Shown here in pieces: positions 45,446-53,804 of a DNA stretch of 64,000 bases. The notes beneath the pieces were generated by a model. It searched no databases. It was given only the letters and a program-made list of their open reading frames with translations, and was not told the DNA's origin. How positions within the stretch are numbered: the first letter of the stretch is position 1; each line of letters starts with the position of its first letter. A program made the position numbers and the translations under genes. Origin of the DNA: Nocardioides marinisabuli (GTDB lineage: Bacteria > Actinomycetota > Actinomycetes > Propionibacteriales > Nocardioidaceae); contig NZ_CP059163.1 of assembly GCF_013466785.1 (NCBI RefSeq), positions 1,426,001-1,490,000 on the forward strand, written 5' to 3'.

Positions 45446-45592
45446 ATGACGGACTCACAGATGACCGGGTGCCCCACTCGCAGCTGGGTGCTGGTGACCG
45501 ACGCGGACGGACGTTCGCACCTGGAGTCGCGGTGGACCACGCCCCAGCCCGCCCCGGCCGCCGCACCCGTGCCGGCGACCCAGGCCGCCTGA
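45446..45592 (+). CDS. 48-aa protein of unknown function with strong expression signals
   Basis: This 48-aa protein reads MTDSQMTGCPTRSWVLVTDA, then DGRSHLESRWTT and a Pro/Ala tail. One Cys and two Trp are present; no family is recognised. Evidence that it is real is the AGGAGG 6 nt before the ATG and a 17-bp terminator stem 22 bp after the stop. It stands alone as a monocistronic unit between convergent/divergent neighbours. Confidence 0.65.
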   Translation: MTDSQMTGCPTRSWVLVTDADGRSHLESRWTTPQPAPAAAPVPATQAA

Positions 45593-45614
45593 GGCGTCCC
45601 GCACCACATCCAGT

Positions 45615-45651
45615 CGAACGAGCCGCGTCCCACCGGGACGCGGCTCGTTCG
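45615..45651 (+). terminator. Very strong terminator hairpin behind the 48-aa gene
   Basis: CGAACGAGCCGCGTCCC pairs perfectly over 17 bp with its complement around a 3-nt ACC loop. It is the longest perfect short-loop stem noticed in the window. No T tract follows. Confidence 0.85.
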
Positions 45652-45759
45652 CGTTGCCCGACCCGTCGCTGGAGAAAAAGTTCCGCGGCCCGGGAATGAT
45701 TGCGCGGCGTCGTGGCTTAGGTAGTTGAATCTTCACCAACAACTTCCCAGGAGCATTCC

Positions 45760-46362
45760 ATGGCCTTCTTCCGCAAGAACGACACCGCGACCACCACCCC
45801 CGACTTCGACGCACCCACCGCCGCCCTGGAGGACATCTCCGGCGACTACACCATCGACGCCAGCCACAGCCGTCTCGGCTTCAGCGCCCGGCACGCGATG
45901 GTCACCACCGTGCGCGGGCAGTTCACCGACTGGTCGGGCACCGCCCACGTCGACACCGCCGACCCGGCCGCCTCCTCGGTCTCCCTCACCATCCGCACCG
46001 CCTCGATCGACACCGGCAGCGCCGACCGCGACGGCCACCTGGTCTCCGCCGACTTCTTCGACGCCGAGAACCACCCCGAGATCACCTTCGTCTCCACCCA
46101 CGTCACCCGCGACGGCGCCGACTGGACCATCGCCGGCGACCTGACCATCAAGGGCGTCACCCAGCCGGTCACGATCGAGTTCGAGTCGACCGGCTCGGCC
46201 CAGGACCCGTTCGGCAACCTGCGCATCGGCTTCGAGGGCGGCACCTCGATCAACCGCAAGGACTGGGGCCTGACCTGGAACGCGGCCCTCGAGACCGGTG
46301 GCGTGCTGGTGTCGGAGAAGATCAAGCTCGACTTCGACGTCTCGGCGATCCGCAACGCCTGA
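45760..46362 (+). CDS. YceI family protein
   Basis: This 200-aa protein has the YceI lipocalin-like barrel: GDYTIDASHSRLGFSARHAM, VDTADPAASSVSLTIRTASI, KGVTQPVTIEFE and INRKDWGLTWN. The family binds polyisoprenoid lipids. No signal peptide is seen, so it is probably cytosolic. CCCAGGAG lies 6 nt before the ATG. The AT-richer leader (45690-45750) likely holds the promoter. Confidence 0.92.
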   Translation: MAFFRKNDTATTTPDFDAPTAALEDISGDYTIDASHSRLGFSARHAMVTTVRGQFTDWSGTAHVDTADPAASSVSLTIRTASIDTGSADRDGHLVSADFFDAENHPEITFVSTHVTRDGADWTIAGDLTIKGVTQPVTIEFESTGSAQDPFGNLRIGFEGGTSINRKDWGLTWNAALETGGVLVSEKIKLDFDVSAIRNA

Positions 46363-46374
46363 TCCCTGCGCGGC

Positions 46375-46430
46375 CCCGGGACGTCATGCCCCAGGCACGG
46401 ACGGACGTCCTGCCCGTACGACGTCCCGGG
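46375..46430. terminator. Inverted repeat behind yceI
   Basis: CCCGGGACGTC (46375-46385) pairs with GACGTCCCGGG (46420-46430) over 11 bp, with 34 bp between. It begins 13 bp after the stop. Confidence 0.5.
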
Positions 46431-46485
46431 CGCCCGCCGCGGAAATCAGGTGCCGGGGGTGCCCGCCCGGGTGCACCATCGGCGC

Positions 46486-47410
46486 ATGAGCACCACGCCG
46501 GCACCGCTGCCCCCCGGGCTGCGCACCCGCACCCTGACCCTCGACGACGCCGCGGCCGTGGCCGACCTGGTGCGCGCCGAGGAGACGGTCGACCTCGGCG
46601 CCCCCGAGGTTGACGTCGAGGACATCCGCGCCGACTGGCTGCGCCCCAGCTACGACCTCGCCTCGAGCGCCGTCGGCGTCGAGGACCCCGCGGCCGGCGG
46701 GCGGCTCGTGGCCTACGTCGACCACGCCGGTGACGACGTCGCCTACGCCGCGGTCGACCCCGCCCACCAGGGTCGCGGCATCGGCACCTGGCTCGCAGGG
46801 TGGGTGCAGCAGCGCGCCCGGGAGCGTGGCGCCACGCGGGTCGGCAGCCAGGTGCCGCAGGACAGCGCCGCCGACCGGCTGATGGCCGCCCTGGCTACCG
46901 GGTGCGCTGGACCGCCTGGGACCTGGAGCTGCCCGAGGGCGTCACCATGCCCGCCGCCCCGCTGGCCGCCGGGCACACGCTGCGCGACGCCGACCCGGCC
47001 GACCGGCCGACCGGGAGGCGGCCTGGACGCTGCTCGAGGACTGCTTCCTGGAGTGGGCCGAGCGGCCCCGCCAGCCGCTGGCCGACTTCGGCGCGCGGGT
47101 CTGGGACCGCGAGGGCCACCAGCCCTGGAACCTGCGGCTGGTGCACGACGCGGACGGCGTCCTGGTCGGCGCCACCCACGTGCACCTGGCCGGCGGGGGC
47201 GGCTACGTCGCCAAGGTCGGCGTACGTCGCGACCGGCGCGGGCAGGGCCTGGCCGCGGCGATGCTGGTCGACGCCTTCGCCCTGGCCCGGGAGCACGGGG
47301 CGACCCGCTGCTACCTCTCGACCGACTCGCGCACCGGGGCGCTCGGCCTCTACGAGAAGGTCGGGATGGTCGTCTCCTCGACCTGGGTGAACCGCGCGAT
47401 CGACCTCTGA
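46486..47410 (+). pseudogene. Double GNAT-domain N-acetyltransferase broken by two apparent 1-bp deletions
   Basis: The first GNAT domain (VDPAHQGRGIGTWLAGWVQQ, acetyl-CoA loop) ends at about 46896, a middle part (WTAWDLELPEGV) lies in a second frame, and the C-terminal GNAT (VGVRRDRRGQGLAAAMLVDA, TDSRTGALGLYEKVGM) in a third. Adding one G near 46893 (CTGGCTAC to CTGGGCTAC) and one near 47012 (in GACCGGCCGACC) joins all three into 308 aa. The family includes mycothiol synthase-like two-domain acetyltransferases. ATG 46486 starts MSTTPAPLPPG. Confidence 0.8.
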
Positions 47411-47447
47411 GCCGGGCCGTCCCGGCGACCTCTGGGAGGCTGTCCCG

Positions 47448-48668
47448 GTGAGCAGCCCGACCAGCACCACGCAGCCCGACCTGCACGGGGCCGGGCTGCA
47501 GCGCTCGCTCATCGCCCTGATCCAGGTGCTCGGGCTGGCGGTGTGGTTCTCGGCGACCGCGATCGCGCCCACGCTGCGCGGCGAGTGGGGGCTCGGCGAC
47601 ACCTCGGTGGTGTGGCTGACCGGTGCGGTGCAGATCGGCTTCGTCGTGGGGGCGCTGACCTCCAGCGTGCTCAACCTGCCCGACCGGATGCCGCCGCAGC
47701 GGCTGGTGGCCCTGTGCGCCTTCGGCGCGGCCGCGTCGACGTCGCTGCTGGCGCTGGCCGCCGACGGGCTGGCCCTGGCCCTGCCGCTGCGCTTCCTGAC
47801 CGGGGCCTTTCTCGCCGGGGTCTACCCGGTCGGCATGAAGCTGATGGCCTCCTGGTCGCTGCCGGTCGACCGCGGTCGCGCGTTCGGCGTGCTCGTCGGC
47901 TCGCTGACCCTCGGCTCGGCGCTGCCGCACCTGATCAGCGCCTCGGGGCCGCTGCCGTGGCGCGTGGTGATGCTCACCGCCGCCTCCCTCACCCTCGGCG
48001 CCGGGCTCGTGGCGCTCACGGTGCTGCGCCCCGGGCCGCTGCTGGCGCCGGGCCAGCGCCCGCAGGCACGGCACGCGCTCGCCGGGCTCAGCAGCCGCGC
48101 CCCGCTGCTGGCCAACCTCGGCTACTTCGGCCACATGTGGGAGCTCTACGCGCTGTGGACCTGGCTGCCGGCCTTCCTCGTGCACCAGCCGGCGTGGGAG
48201 CTCTCGGGGGCCGGGGTGAGCGCGCTGACCTTCCTGACCGTGGGCGTGGCGGGTCTCGTCGGCGCCCTGCTCGGGGGCTGGGGCGCCGACCGGTACGGCC
48301 GCTCGGCCGCGGCCGTCGCCGCGATGGCGACCAGCGCGGCCTGCTGCCTGCTCGCCCCGCTGCTCTGGTCGACCGGACCGGTGCTGCTGGTGGTCTTCCT
48401 GCTGGTGTGGGGCGCGTCGGTGATCGCCGACTCCGGGGTCTTCTCCACCGCGCTGAGCGAGAGCACCGACCAGCGCTACGTCGGCACCGCGCTGAGCGTG
48501 CAGACCGCGATCGGCTTCACGCTCTCGGTGGTGACCATCCAGCTGCTGCCGCTGCTGGCCGACGCGGTCGGGTGGCGCTACGCCTTCTGGCTGCTCGCGC
48601 CGGGTCCGGCGCTGGGCGCGCTGGCGATGCTGCGCCTGGGCCGGATCACGGCACCTCGACGGTCGTGA
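47448..48668 (+). CDS. MFS transporter
   Basis: This 406-aa protein has about twelve hydrophobic helices, with DRMPPQRLVA and GADRYGRSAAA as the cytoplasmic loop 2-3 type motifs (G-x-x-x-D-R-x-G-R) in each half. The substrate cannot be told from the sequence. GTG 47448 is 37 bp after the GNAT stop. Its last 23 bp overlap the convergent gene at 48646. Confidence 0.88.
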   Translation: MSSPTSTTQPDLHGAGLQRSLIALIQVLGLAVWFSATAIAPTLRGEWGLGDTSVVWLTGAVQIGFVVGALTSSVLNLPDRMPPQRLVALCAFGAAASTSLLALAADGLALALPLRFLTGAFLAGVYPVGMKLMASWSLPVDRGRAFGVLVGSLTLGSALPHLISASGPLPWRVVMLTAASLTLGAGLVALTVLRPGPLLAPGQRPQARHALAGLSSRAPLLANLGYFGHMWELYALWTWLPAFLVHQPAWELSGAGVSALTFLTVGVAGLVGALLGGWGADRYGRSAAAVAAMATSAACCLLAPLLWSTGPVLLVVFLLVWGASVIADSGVFSTALSESTDQRYVGTALSVQTAIGFTLSVVTIQLLPLLADAVGWRYAFWLLAPGPALGALAMLRLGRITAPRRS

Positions 48669-49245
48669 CCACCGAGGTGACCGAGGGCCGGCGGGGGGTG
48701 GAGGAGAAGCCGAAGTCGGGAGCGGGGTGCACGGGCGCGAGCGCGCCGAGGTCCCGCCCCTCCAGCCGCCCCCGGATCGCGGTCACCGCGTGGTGGTCGG
48801 TGGCGCCGTACCACTCGCGGCGCCCGTGGCCGGCCGACCCGCGGGTCCGCACGCCCCGCATCACGACCCGGGCGACCGGGTCGACCGCTGCGCAGAAGGC
48901 GGGCGACGTCGCCACCGGGTCGGGTACCAGGCCCAGCAGTCGGCCCAGCGGGGTGCGCCCGCCCACGTCGAGGTCGAGCTCGAGGGAGTCGGCCCGCACC
49001 GACCAGGCACCGGCCGGGCCGGTGGTCTCGAAGGCCTCGACCCGGACCTCGTCGAAGGTGTAGGTCGAGGCGATGAACTCGGCGACCCGCTCGGTGGGGG
49101 CCAGCAGCAGCCGGTGACCCGAGGGCAGCGCGACCATCGCGTCGGAGAACGGGCCCCACGGGGTCCGGTCCCAGCGCCCGACGACCACGCGCACGCCGGT
49201 GGTGCTGCCGACGCCGGCGATCCGGCCGTGGAAGCGTTGGCGCAT
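48646..49245 (-). CDS. Protein of unknown function
   Basis: This 199-aa soluble protein has no motif I can name. It is beta-rich with MRQRFHGRIAGVGSTTGVRV at the start and WYGATDHHAVTAIRG and DFGFSSTPRRP near the end. It overlaps the end of the MFS gene on the opposite strand by 23 bp. Confidence 0.6.
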   Translation of the reverse strand: MRQRFHGRIAGVGSTTGVRVVVGRWDRTPWGPFSDAMVALPSGHRLLLAPTERVAEFIASTYTFDEVRVEAFETTGPAGAWSVRADSLELDLDVGGRTPLGRLLGLVPDPVATSPAFCAAVDPVARVVMRGVRTRGSAGHGRREWYGATDHHAVTAIRGRLEGRDLGALAPVHPAPDFGFSSTPRRPSVTSVVTTVEVP

Positions 49246-49268
49246 GCGGCGAGCCTAGGGGCCGGGCC

Positions 49269-49694
49269 TCACCCCCCGGCGTTCCAGATGTCGTTGGTGC
49301 AGCGCCAGGTGCCGCCCTCGCGGCGCCACGTCGTGAGGACCCGCCCCTCCATGACCACGGGCGTGCCGTCCTCGCCGGTCATCTCGACCCGGTTGGTGCC
49401 CCGGATCCAGGCCATCGAGCCGTCGTCGGAGAGCTCGATGTCGCCGGTCTCCCACGAGATGCGGAAGCCGGGGATGGCCGTGCTCGCGGTGACGTAGGCG
49501 CGCAGCGCGTCCTTGCCGCGCACCTCGTCCATGCCGGGTGGCACGACGACGGCGTCGTCGCTCCAGTACTCCAGGACCTCCTCCAGCGGGGCGCCGGACG
49601 AGGCGGCCGCCGACCAGGCGGCGTCGCGGGCCCGCAGCTCGTCGCTCAGGGCGTCGGTCGTGGTGCTGCTCGTGGTGTCGAGGGTGTCGCTCAT
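49269..49694 (-). CDS. SnoaL-like/DUF4440 (NTF2-fold) protein
   Basis: This 141-aa NTF2-fold protein shows ARDAAWSAAASSGAPLEEVL, YWSDDAVVVPPGMDEVRGKD and a C-terminal GTWRCTNDIWN, the DUF4440/ketosteroid-isomerase pattern. A catalytic or binding role is possible; the ligand is unknown. GGAGG lies 5 nt before ATG 49694. It follows tetR on the same strand at 85 bp. Confidence 0.85.
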   Translation of the reverse strand: MSDTLDTTSSTTTDALSDELRARDAAWSAAASSGAPLEEVLEYWSDDAVVVPPGMDEVRGKDALRAYVTASTAIPGFRISWETGDIELSDDGSMAWIRGTNRVEMTGEDGTPVVMEGRVLTTWRREGGTWRCTNDIWNAGG

Positions 49695-49779
49695 CGGGAC
49701 CTCCGGGATGACCGACCCGCCCCATGCGGGCCGGACCTCTCATCGTGGCACCGCGGGGGGCCGTCGGGAAGCCTCGCCG

Positions 49780-50397
49780 CTAGTTGTGGCCGAGGCGATC
49801 GAACGCGCGGGTCGCGGCGTCGACGATGTCGTCGGGACCCGCGGCGATCGAGCCGTCGAGCCAGGCGCTGACGAGCTTCTCCAGCCCGCCGATGAACATC
49901 AGCCCGGCGAGCTCGCCGTCGCGCCCCTGCAGGGCGTCGGTGCCGTAGAGCGCGGCGGCCTCGGAGGCGGCGTACGCGCCGAAGCCGCGCAGCATCGCGT
50001 TGCGCGGGGCGCTCAGGGTCGGCCGCGCCGCGCCGCGCAGGATCGCGACCCGGCCCTTGCGCGGGTCGTCGGTGATGAGGTGCACGAACGCCTCGACCGC
50101 GGCGCGCACCCGCTCGGCGGGCCCGCCCTCGGTGCCGCTGATCGCGGCGTCGACCACGGTGCGGATCTCCTCGGTGATCTCGCGGAGCACGGCGAGCAGG
50201 GCGTCGTCGAGGTTGGCGAACTGCTCGTAGAAGTAGCGCTCGGTCAGCCCCGCCTCGGCGCAGATGCGGGTCATCGTCACCGGCGGGCCGTCGACGCGCG
50301 CCCAGACCTCGAGGGTGGCCTCGACGAGCTGCTGACGGCGCGCGGCGACACGCTCCTGGGCGCTCTGCCCGCGGTAGCGACCCGCTTTGACGGCCAT
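49780..50397 (-). CDS. TetR family regulator, divergent from P450
   Basis: This 205-aa repressor has the helix-turn-helix VTMTRICAEAGLTERYFYEQ near residue 45 and a helical ligand domain. It diverges from the P450/SDR operon across a 93-bp gap containing a TTGACAG...CTGTC dyad, so self-control and control of the P450 are likely. The end is FDRLGHN. Confidence 0.88.
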   Translation of the reverse strand: MAVKAGRYRGQSAQERVAARRQQLVEATLEVWARVDGPPVTMTRICAEAGLTERYFYEQFANLDDALLAVLREITEEIRTVVDAAISGTEGGPAERVRAAVEAFVHLITDDPRKGRVAILRGAARPTLSAPRNAMLRGFGAYAASEAAALYGTDALQGRDGELAGLMFIGGLEKLVSAWLDGSIAAGPDDIVDAATRAFDRLGHN

Positions 50398-50460
50398 GGG
50401 GGCATGGTGCCACGACTTCGGGCGGCCCCGACCCCACCCACTCGGAGGCACCCGACGACT

Positions 50461-50484
50461 ATTGACAGGACGCTCTGTCTGAAT
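50461..50484. promoter_or_regulatory. TetR operator overlapping a -35 element of the P450 gene
   Basis: ATTGACAGGACGCTCTGTCT holds the dyad GACAG-GACGCT-CTGTC (50464-50479). The TTGACA at 50462-50467 is also a perfect -35 box, about 24 bp before the P450 start, so binding would block transcription. Similar sites are common for TetR genes next to P450s and dehydrogenases. Confidence 0.65.
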
Positions 50485-50490
50485 GACGCT

Positions 50491-51864
50491 GTGGCCGTGA
50501 CCCTCCGCCCGCCCGCGCACCCGGCTCCCGCCCTCGGGTCGTCGCGAGCCCACCGCGGCGGGCTGCCGCTGGTGGGACGGACCCTGGAGTACGTCCGCGA
50601 CCCCCAGGGCCTCTTCGAGAGGCAGTGGGCGGAGCAGGGCCCGGTCTCCCAGCTGCCGCTCCTGGGCGACCCGTGGGTGCTGCTGCTGGGCCCCGACGCC
50701 TGCGGCGCGGCCCTCACCAACGGCGACAAGGCGTTCGCGAGCGCCCCCGCCTGGACCTACCTCGTCGGGCCCTTCTTCCGCCGCGGCCTGATGCTGCTCG
50801 ACTTCGAGGAGCACCGGCTGCACCGACGGATCCTGCAGCAGGCCTTCACCCGCGACCGGCTCGAGGGCTACGCCCGCAGCCTGCAGCCGCCGGCGCGGGC
50901 CGGGGTCGGGGCGTGGACGCCGGGCCCCGGGTTCCGTGCCCACCCGGCCCTGAAGGCGTTGACCCTCGACCTGGCCGCCGAGATCTTCATGGGCGGCGCC
51001 GAGCTCACCTCGGCCCAGGAGATGGCCCGGGTCAACCGCGCCTTCATCGACTGCGTGCAGGCCGCCTCCGCGCTCGTGCGCCGGCCGGTGCCGGGCACCC
51101 GCTGGTGGCGCGCCACCCGCGGGCGCCGGGTGCTCGAGGAGTTCCTGCGCGGCTACCTGCCCGTCCGCCGCGCCGAGCCGGGCGACGACCTGCTCTCCCA
51201 GCTGTGCCTGCTCGAGGACGACGACGGGCAGCGCTTCGACGACCAGGCCGTGGTCGACCACATGATCTTCCTGATGATGGCGGCCCACGACACCTCCACC
51301 AGCACCCTGACCACGATGACGGAGATGCTCGGCAAGCACCCCGAGTGGCAGGAGCGCTGCCGCGCAGAGTCGCTGGCGCTGGGCCCCGACCCCACGCTCG
51401 CGGAGCTCGAGACGCTCAGCTCGCTCGACCTGGTGATGCGGGAGTGCCTGCGGCTGCGCGCCCCGGTGCCGCTCGTCGTGCGCCGCACCGTCAAGGACAC
51501 CGAGGTGCTCGGCACCCGCGTCCCGGCCGGCCGCTACGTGGCCGTCGCGCCGGGCTTCAGCCACCTGATGGCCGAGCACTGGAGCGACCCCGAGCGCTTC
51601 GACCCCGAACGGTTCGGGCCGGAGCGCCGGGAGGACCGCTCCCACCGGCACGCGTGGATGCCCTTCGGTGCCGGGGTGCACAAGTGCCTGGGCATGGCCT
51701 TCGCAGGCCTCGAGGTCACCACCGTGATGCACCACCTGCTGCGCCGCTGCACCTGGGACGTCTACCCCGACTACCGCCCACCGCTGGACCACCGCTCCCT
51801 GCCCTTCCCCACCGACGGCCAACCCCTCGACCTGCGCCCCCTCACGACCCAGGAGACCCCATGA
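50491..51864 (+). CDS. Cytochrome P450
   Basis: This 457-aa monooxygenase has the I-helix MMAAHDTSTST (AHDT form of the oxygen-binding motif), the K-helix ExxR in VMRECLRLRAP, and the heme loop PFGAGVHKCLGMAF with the Cys ligand. The substrate is unknown; ferredoxin partners are not in the window. GTG 50491 or 50497 may be used. ATGA overlap links it to the SDR gene. Confidence 0.92.
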   Translation: MAVTLRPPAHPAPALGSSRAHRGGLPLVGRTLEYVRDPQGLFERQWAEQGPVSQLPLLGDPWVLLLGPDACGAALTNGDKAFASAPAWTYLVGPFFRRGLMLLDFEEHRLHRRILQQAFTRDRLEGYARSLQPPARAGVGAWTPGPGFRAHPALKALTLDLAAEIFMGGAELTSAQEMARVNRAFIDCVQAASALVRRPVPGTRWWRATRGRRVLEEFLRGYLPVRRAEPGDDLLSQLCLLEDDDGQRFDDQAVVDHMIFLMMAAHDTSTSTLTTMTEMLGKHPEWQERCRAESLALGPDPTLAELETLSSLDLVMRECLRLRAPVPLVVRRTVKDTEVLGTRVPAGRYVAVAPGFSHLMAEHWSDPERFDPERFGPERREDRSHRHAWMPFGAGVHKCLGMAFAGLEVTTVMHHLLRRCTWDVYPDYRPPLDHRSLPFPTDGQPLDLRPLTTQETP

Positions 51865-52709
51865 CCCGCACCCGCACCGACCGCCAGCGCGACCTCCGGG
51901 GCAGCGTCGTCGTCGTCACCGGAGGCGGGCGGGGCATCGGTCTGGCCACCGCCGGCCGTTTTGCCGACGCGGGCGCCCGTGTGGTCCTCGGGGACCTCGA
52001 CGGCGACCTCGCGGCCCGGGCGGCCCGGTCCCTCGGGGGCACCACCCGGGCGCACGGCCACGCGCTCGACGTGACCGACCGCGCCTCGTACGCCGACTTC
52101 CTCGAGCGCGCCGCCGAGCACGGTCCGGTCGAGGTGCTGGTCAACAACGCGGGCATCATGCCGCTGTCCCCGCTGGGCGAGCAGAGCGAGGAGTCGATCG
52201 ACCGGGTGCTCGACGTCAACCTGCGGGCCGTCATCACCGGCACCCGGCTGGTGCTGCCGGCCATGACGGCGCAGGGCCGCGGGCACGTCATCAACGTCGC
52301 CTCGGCCGTCGGCCGGGTCGGCATGCCCGGCGGCGCGGTCTACTCGGCCTCCAAGTTCGGCGTCGTCGGCTTCTCCGAGGCCATGGTCGGCGAGCTGTCC
52401 CCCCTCGGCATCGACATCTCCTGCGTGCTGCCGACCGTGGTGGCCACCGAGCTGTCCGCCGGCGTCTCGGCAGCCCGCGGGATGCGCCCCTGCACCCCCG
52501 AGGAGGTCGCCGACGCGATCCTGGGCGTCGCACGCGCGCCCCGCTTCGAGACCTGGGTGCCGGCCTACGCCAAGGGCGTCTTCCACGCGAGCAACGCGCT
52601 GCCGCGCCGCGCCCGCGACCTGCTCAGCCACCTGATGCACGCCGACTCCAGCCTCACCGACGTCGACACCGCGGCCCGCGCCGGCTACGAGCAGCGCGCC
52701 CAGCGCTGA
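51861..52709 (+). CDS. Short-chain dehydrogenase/reductase
   Basis: This 282-aa SDR has the cofactor motif VVVTGGGRGIGLATA, an acidic residue after beta-2 (LGDLDGD, NAD preference), NNAGIMPL, and the catalytic Ser...Tyr-x-x-x-Lys in NVASAVGR and YSASKFGVVGF. It is in an operon with the P450, so it may oxidise the alcohol the P450 makes. A family 1 repeat follows 17 bp after the stop. Confidence 0.9.
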   Translation: MTRTRTDRQRDLRGSVVVVTGGGRGIGLATAGRFADAGARVVLGDLDGDLAARAARSLGGTTRAHGHALDVTDRASYADFLERAAEHGPVEVLVNNAGIMPLSPLGEQSEESIDRVLDVNLRAVITGTRLVLPAMTAQGRGHVINVASAVGRVGMPGGAVYSASKFGVVGFSEAMVGELSPLGIDISCVLPTVVATELSAGVSAARGMRPCTPEEVADAILGVARAPRFETWVPAYAKGVFHASNALPRRARDLLSHLMHADSSLTDVDTAARAGYEQRAQR

Positions 52710-52726
52710 CCAGCCCCCACCTCGCC

Positions 52727-52792
52727 GACCCGGCCCGAATCTCGCGCTGACCCGGCCCGTACTTCGCACCGAGTCGGCGCGAACCGACCCCC
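52727..52792 (+). repeat. 22-bp-period repeat, family 1, copy B
   Basis: Units at 52727, 52749 and 52771 begin GACCCGGCCCGAATCTCGCG, GACCCGGCCCGTACTTCGC and GAGTCGGCGCGAACCGAC. It fills the gap between the SDR stop and the GH6 start. Confidence 0.7.
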
Positions 52793-52817
52793 TGCGCCCC
52801 GGAACCTCCGTACCCTC

Positions 52818-53804
52818 GTGCTCGTGCCCACCTCCCGCTCCCGGTGCGCGGCGCTCCTGGTCGCGGCCGGGCTCGCGCTGACCGGGCTCCCGCCCCAGGC
52901 CGGCGCCGACGCGCCCGCGCTGGCCGAGCGCGACCCCCGCAGGACCCAGGGGCTCTTCGTCGACCCGCTGATGCCCGCCGCCCAGCAGGGTCCGGCGTAC
53001 GCCGACATCGCCAAGCGCGCCCAGGCGCTGTGGCTCTCCAACGAGTACTACCCGCGCGACCAGGTGGCCGACGTCGTGCGGGCCTACACCTCGCGCGCGG
53101 CGCAGGCCGGCAAGACGCCGATGCTGGTCGTCTACGCGATCCCCGACCGCGACTGCGGCCTGTACTCCTCCGGCGGCCTCCCCGGCGCCGACGCCTACCG
53201 CTCCTGGGTGGCCGAGGTCGCCGCCGGCGCCAGGGGCAGCAAGGCCCTGGTCGTCGTGGAGCCCGACGCGATCGGCTTCTACGGCCACGACGAGTGCGCC
53301 AACGGCCGCGAGCGGCTGCTGCTCCTGCGCAGCGCCGTGCGCAAGCTGAGCAGGGCCGGCGCCTGGGTCTACCTCGACGCCGCCCACTCCGGCTGGACGC
53401 CGTACGCCGACCGCGCGCGGCTGCTCAAGAAGGCCGGCGTCGGCCTGGGCCGCGGCATCAGCACCAACGTCGCCAACTACCGCCGGCTCGGCCAGGAGAA
53501 GGCCTACGCCGAGACGCTGCTGCGCTCGCTGCGCCAGGACGGCGTCAAGGGTCTGCGCTACGTCGTGGACACCTCGCGCAACGGCGCCCGCAAGCCCGTC
53601 GACGGCGACGTCACCAACCCGACCTGGGCGCGCCTGGGCAAGCCGCCGAAGCTGCGGTTCGACGGTCGCTTCGACGGCACGCTGTGGGTCAAGCACCCCG
53701 GCGAGTCGGACGGCCCGGTCAACGGCGGACCCTCGTCGGGGCAGTGGTGCGACCTGCTCGCCGACCGGCTGCTGGGCCGCGACGACCCGGGCCCCGGCTG
53801 CTGA
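52818..53804 (+). CDS. Secreted glycoside hydrolase family 6 (cellulase/endoglucanase)
   Basis: This 328-aa enzyme has a signal peptide (CAALLVAAGLALTG) and a GH6 domain. The GH6 signatures are VVYAIPDRDCG with the catalytic Asp, LVVVEPDAIGF (EPDAL-type) and WVKHPGESDG near the end, all intact. It has no cellulose-binding module or linker, unusual for a secreted cellulase. GTG 52818 or 52824 starts it. Confidence 0.9.
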   Translation: MLVPTSRSRCAALLVAAGLALTGLPPQAGADAPALAERDPRRTQGLFVDPLMPAAQQGPAYADIAKRAQALWLSNEYYPRDQVADVVRAYTSRAAQAGKTPMLVVYAIPDRDCGLYSSGGLPGADAYRSWVAEVAAGARGSKALVVVEPDAIGFYGHDECANGRERLLLLRSAVRKLSRAGAWVYLDAAHSGWTPYADRARLLKKAGVGLGRGISTNVANYRRLGQEKAYAETLLRSLRQDGVKGLRYVVDTSRNGARKPVDGDVTNPTWARLGKPPKLRFDGRFDGTLWVKHPGESDGPVNGGPSSGQWCDLLADRLLGRDDPGPGC

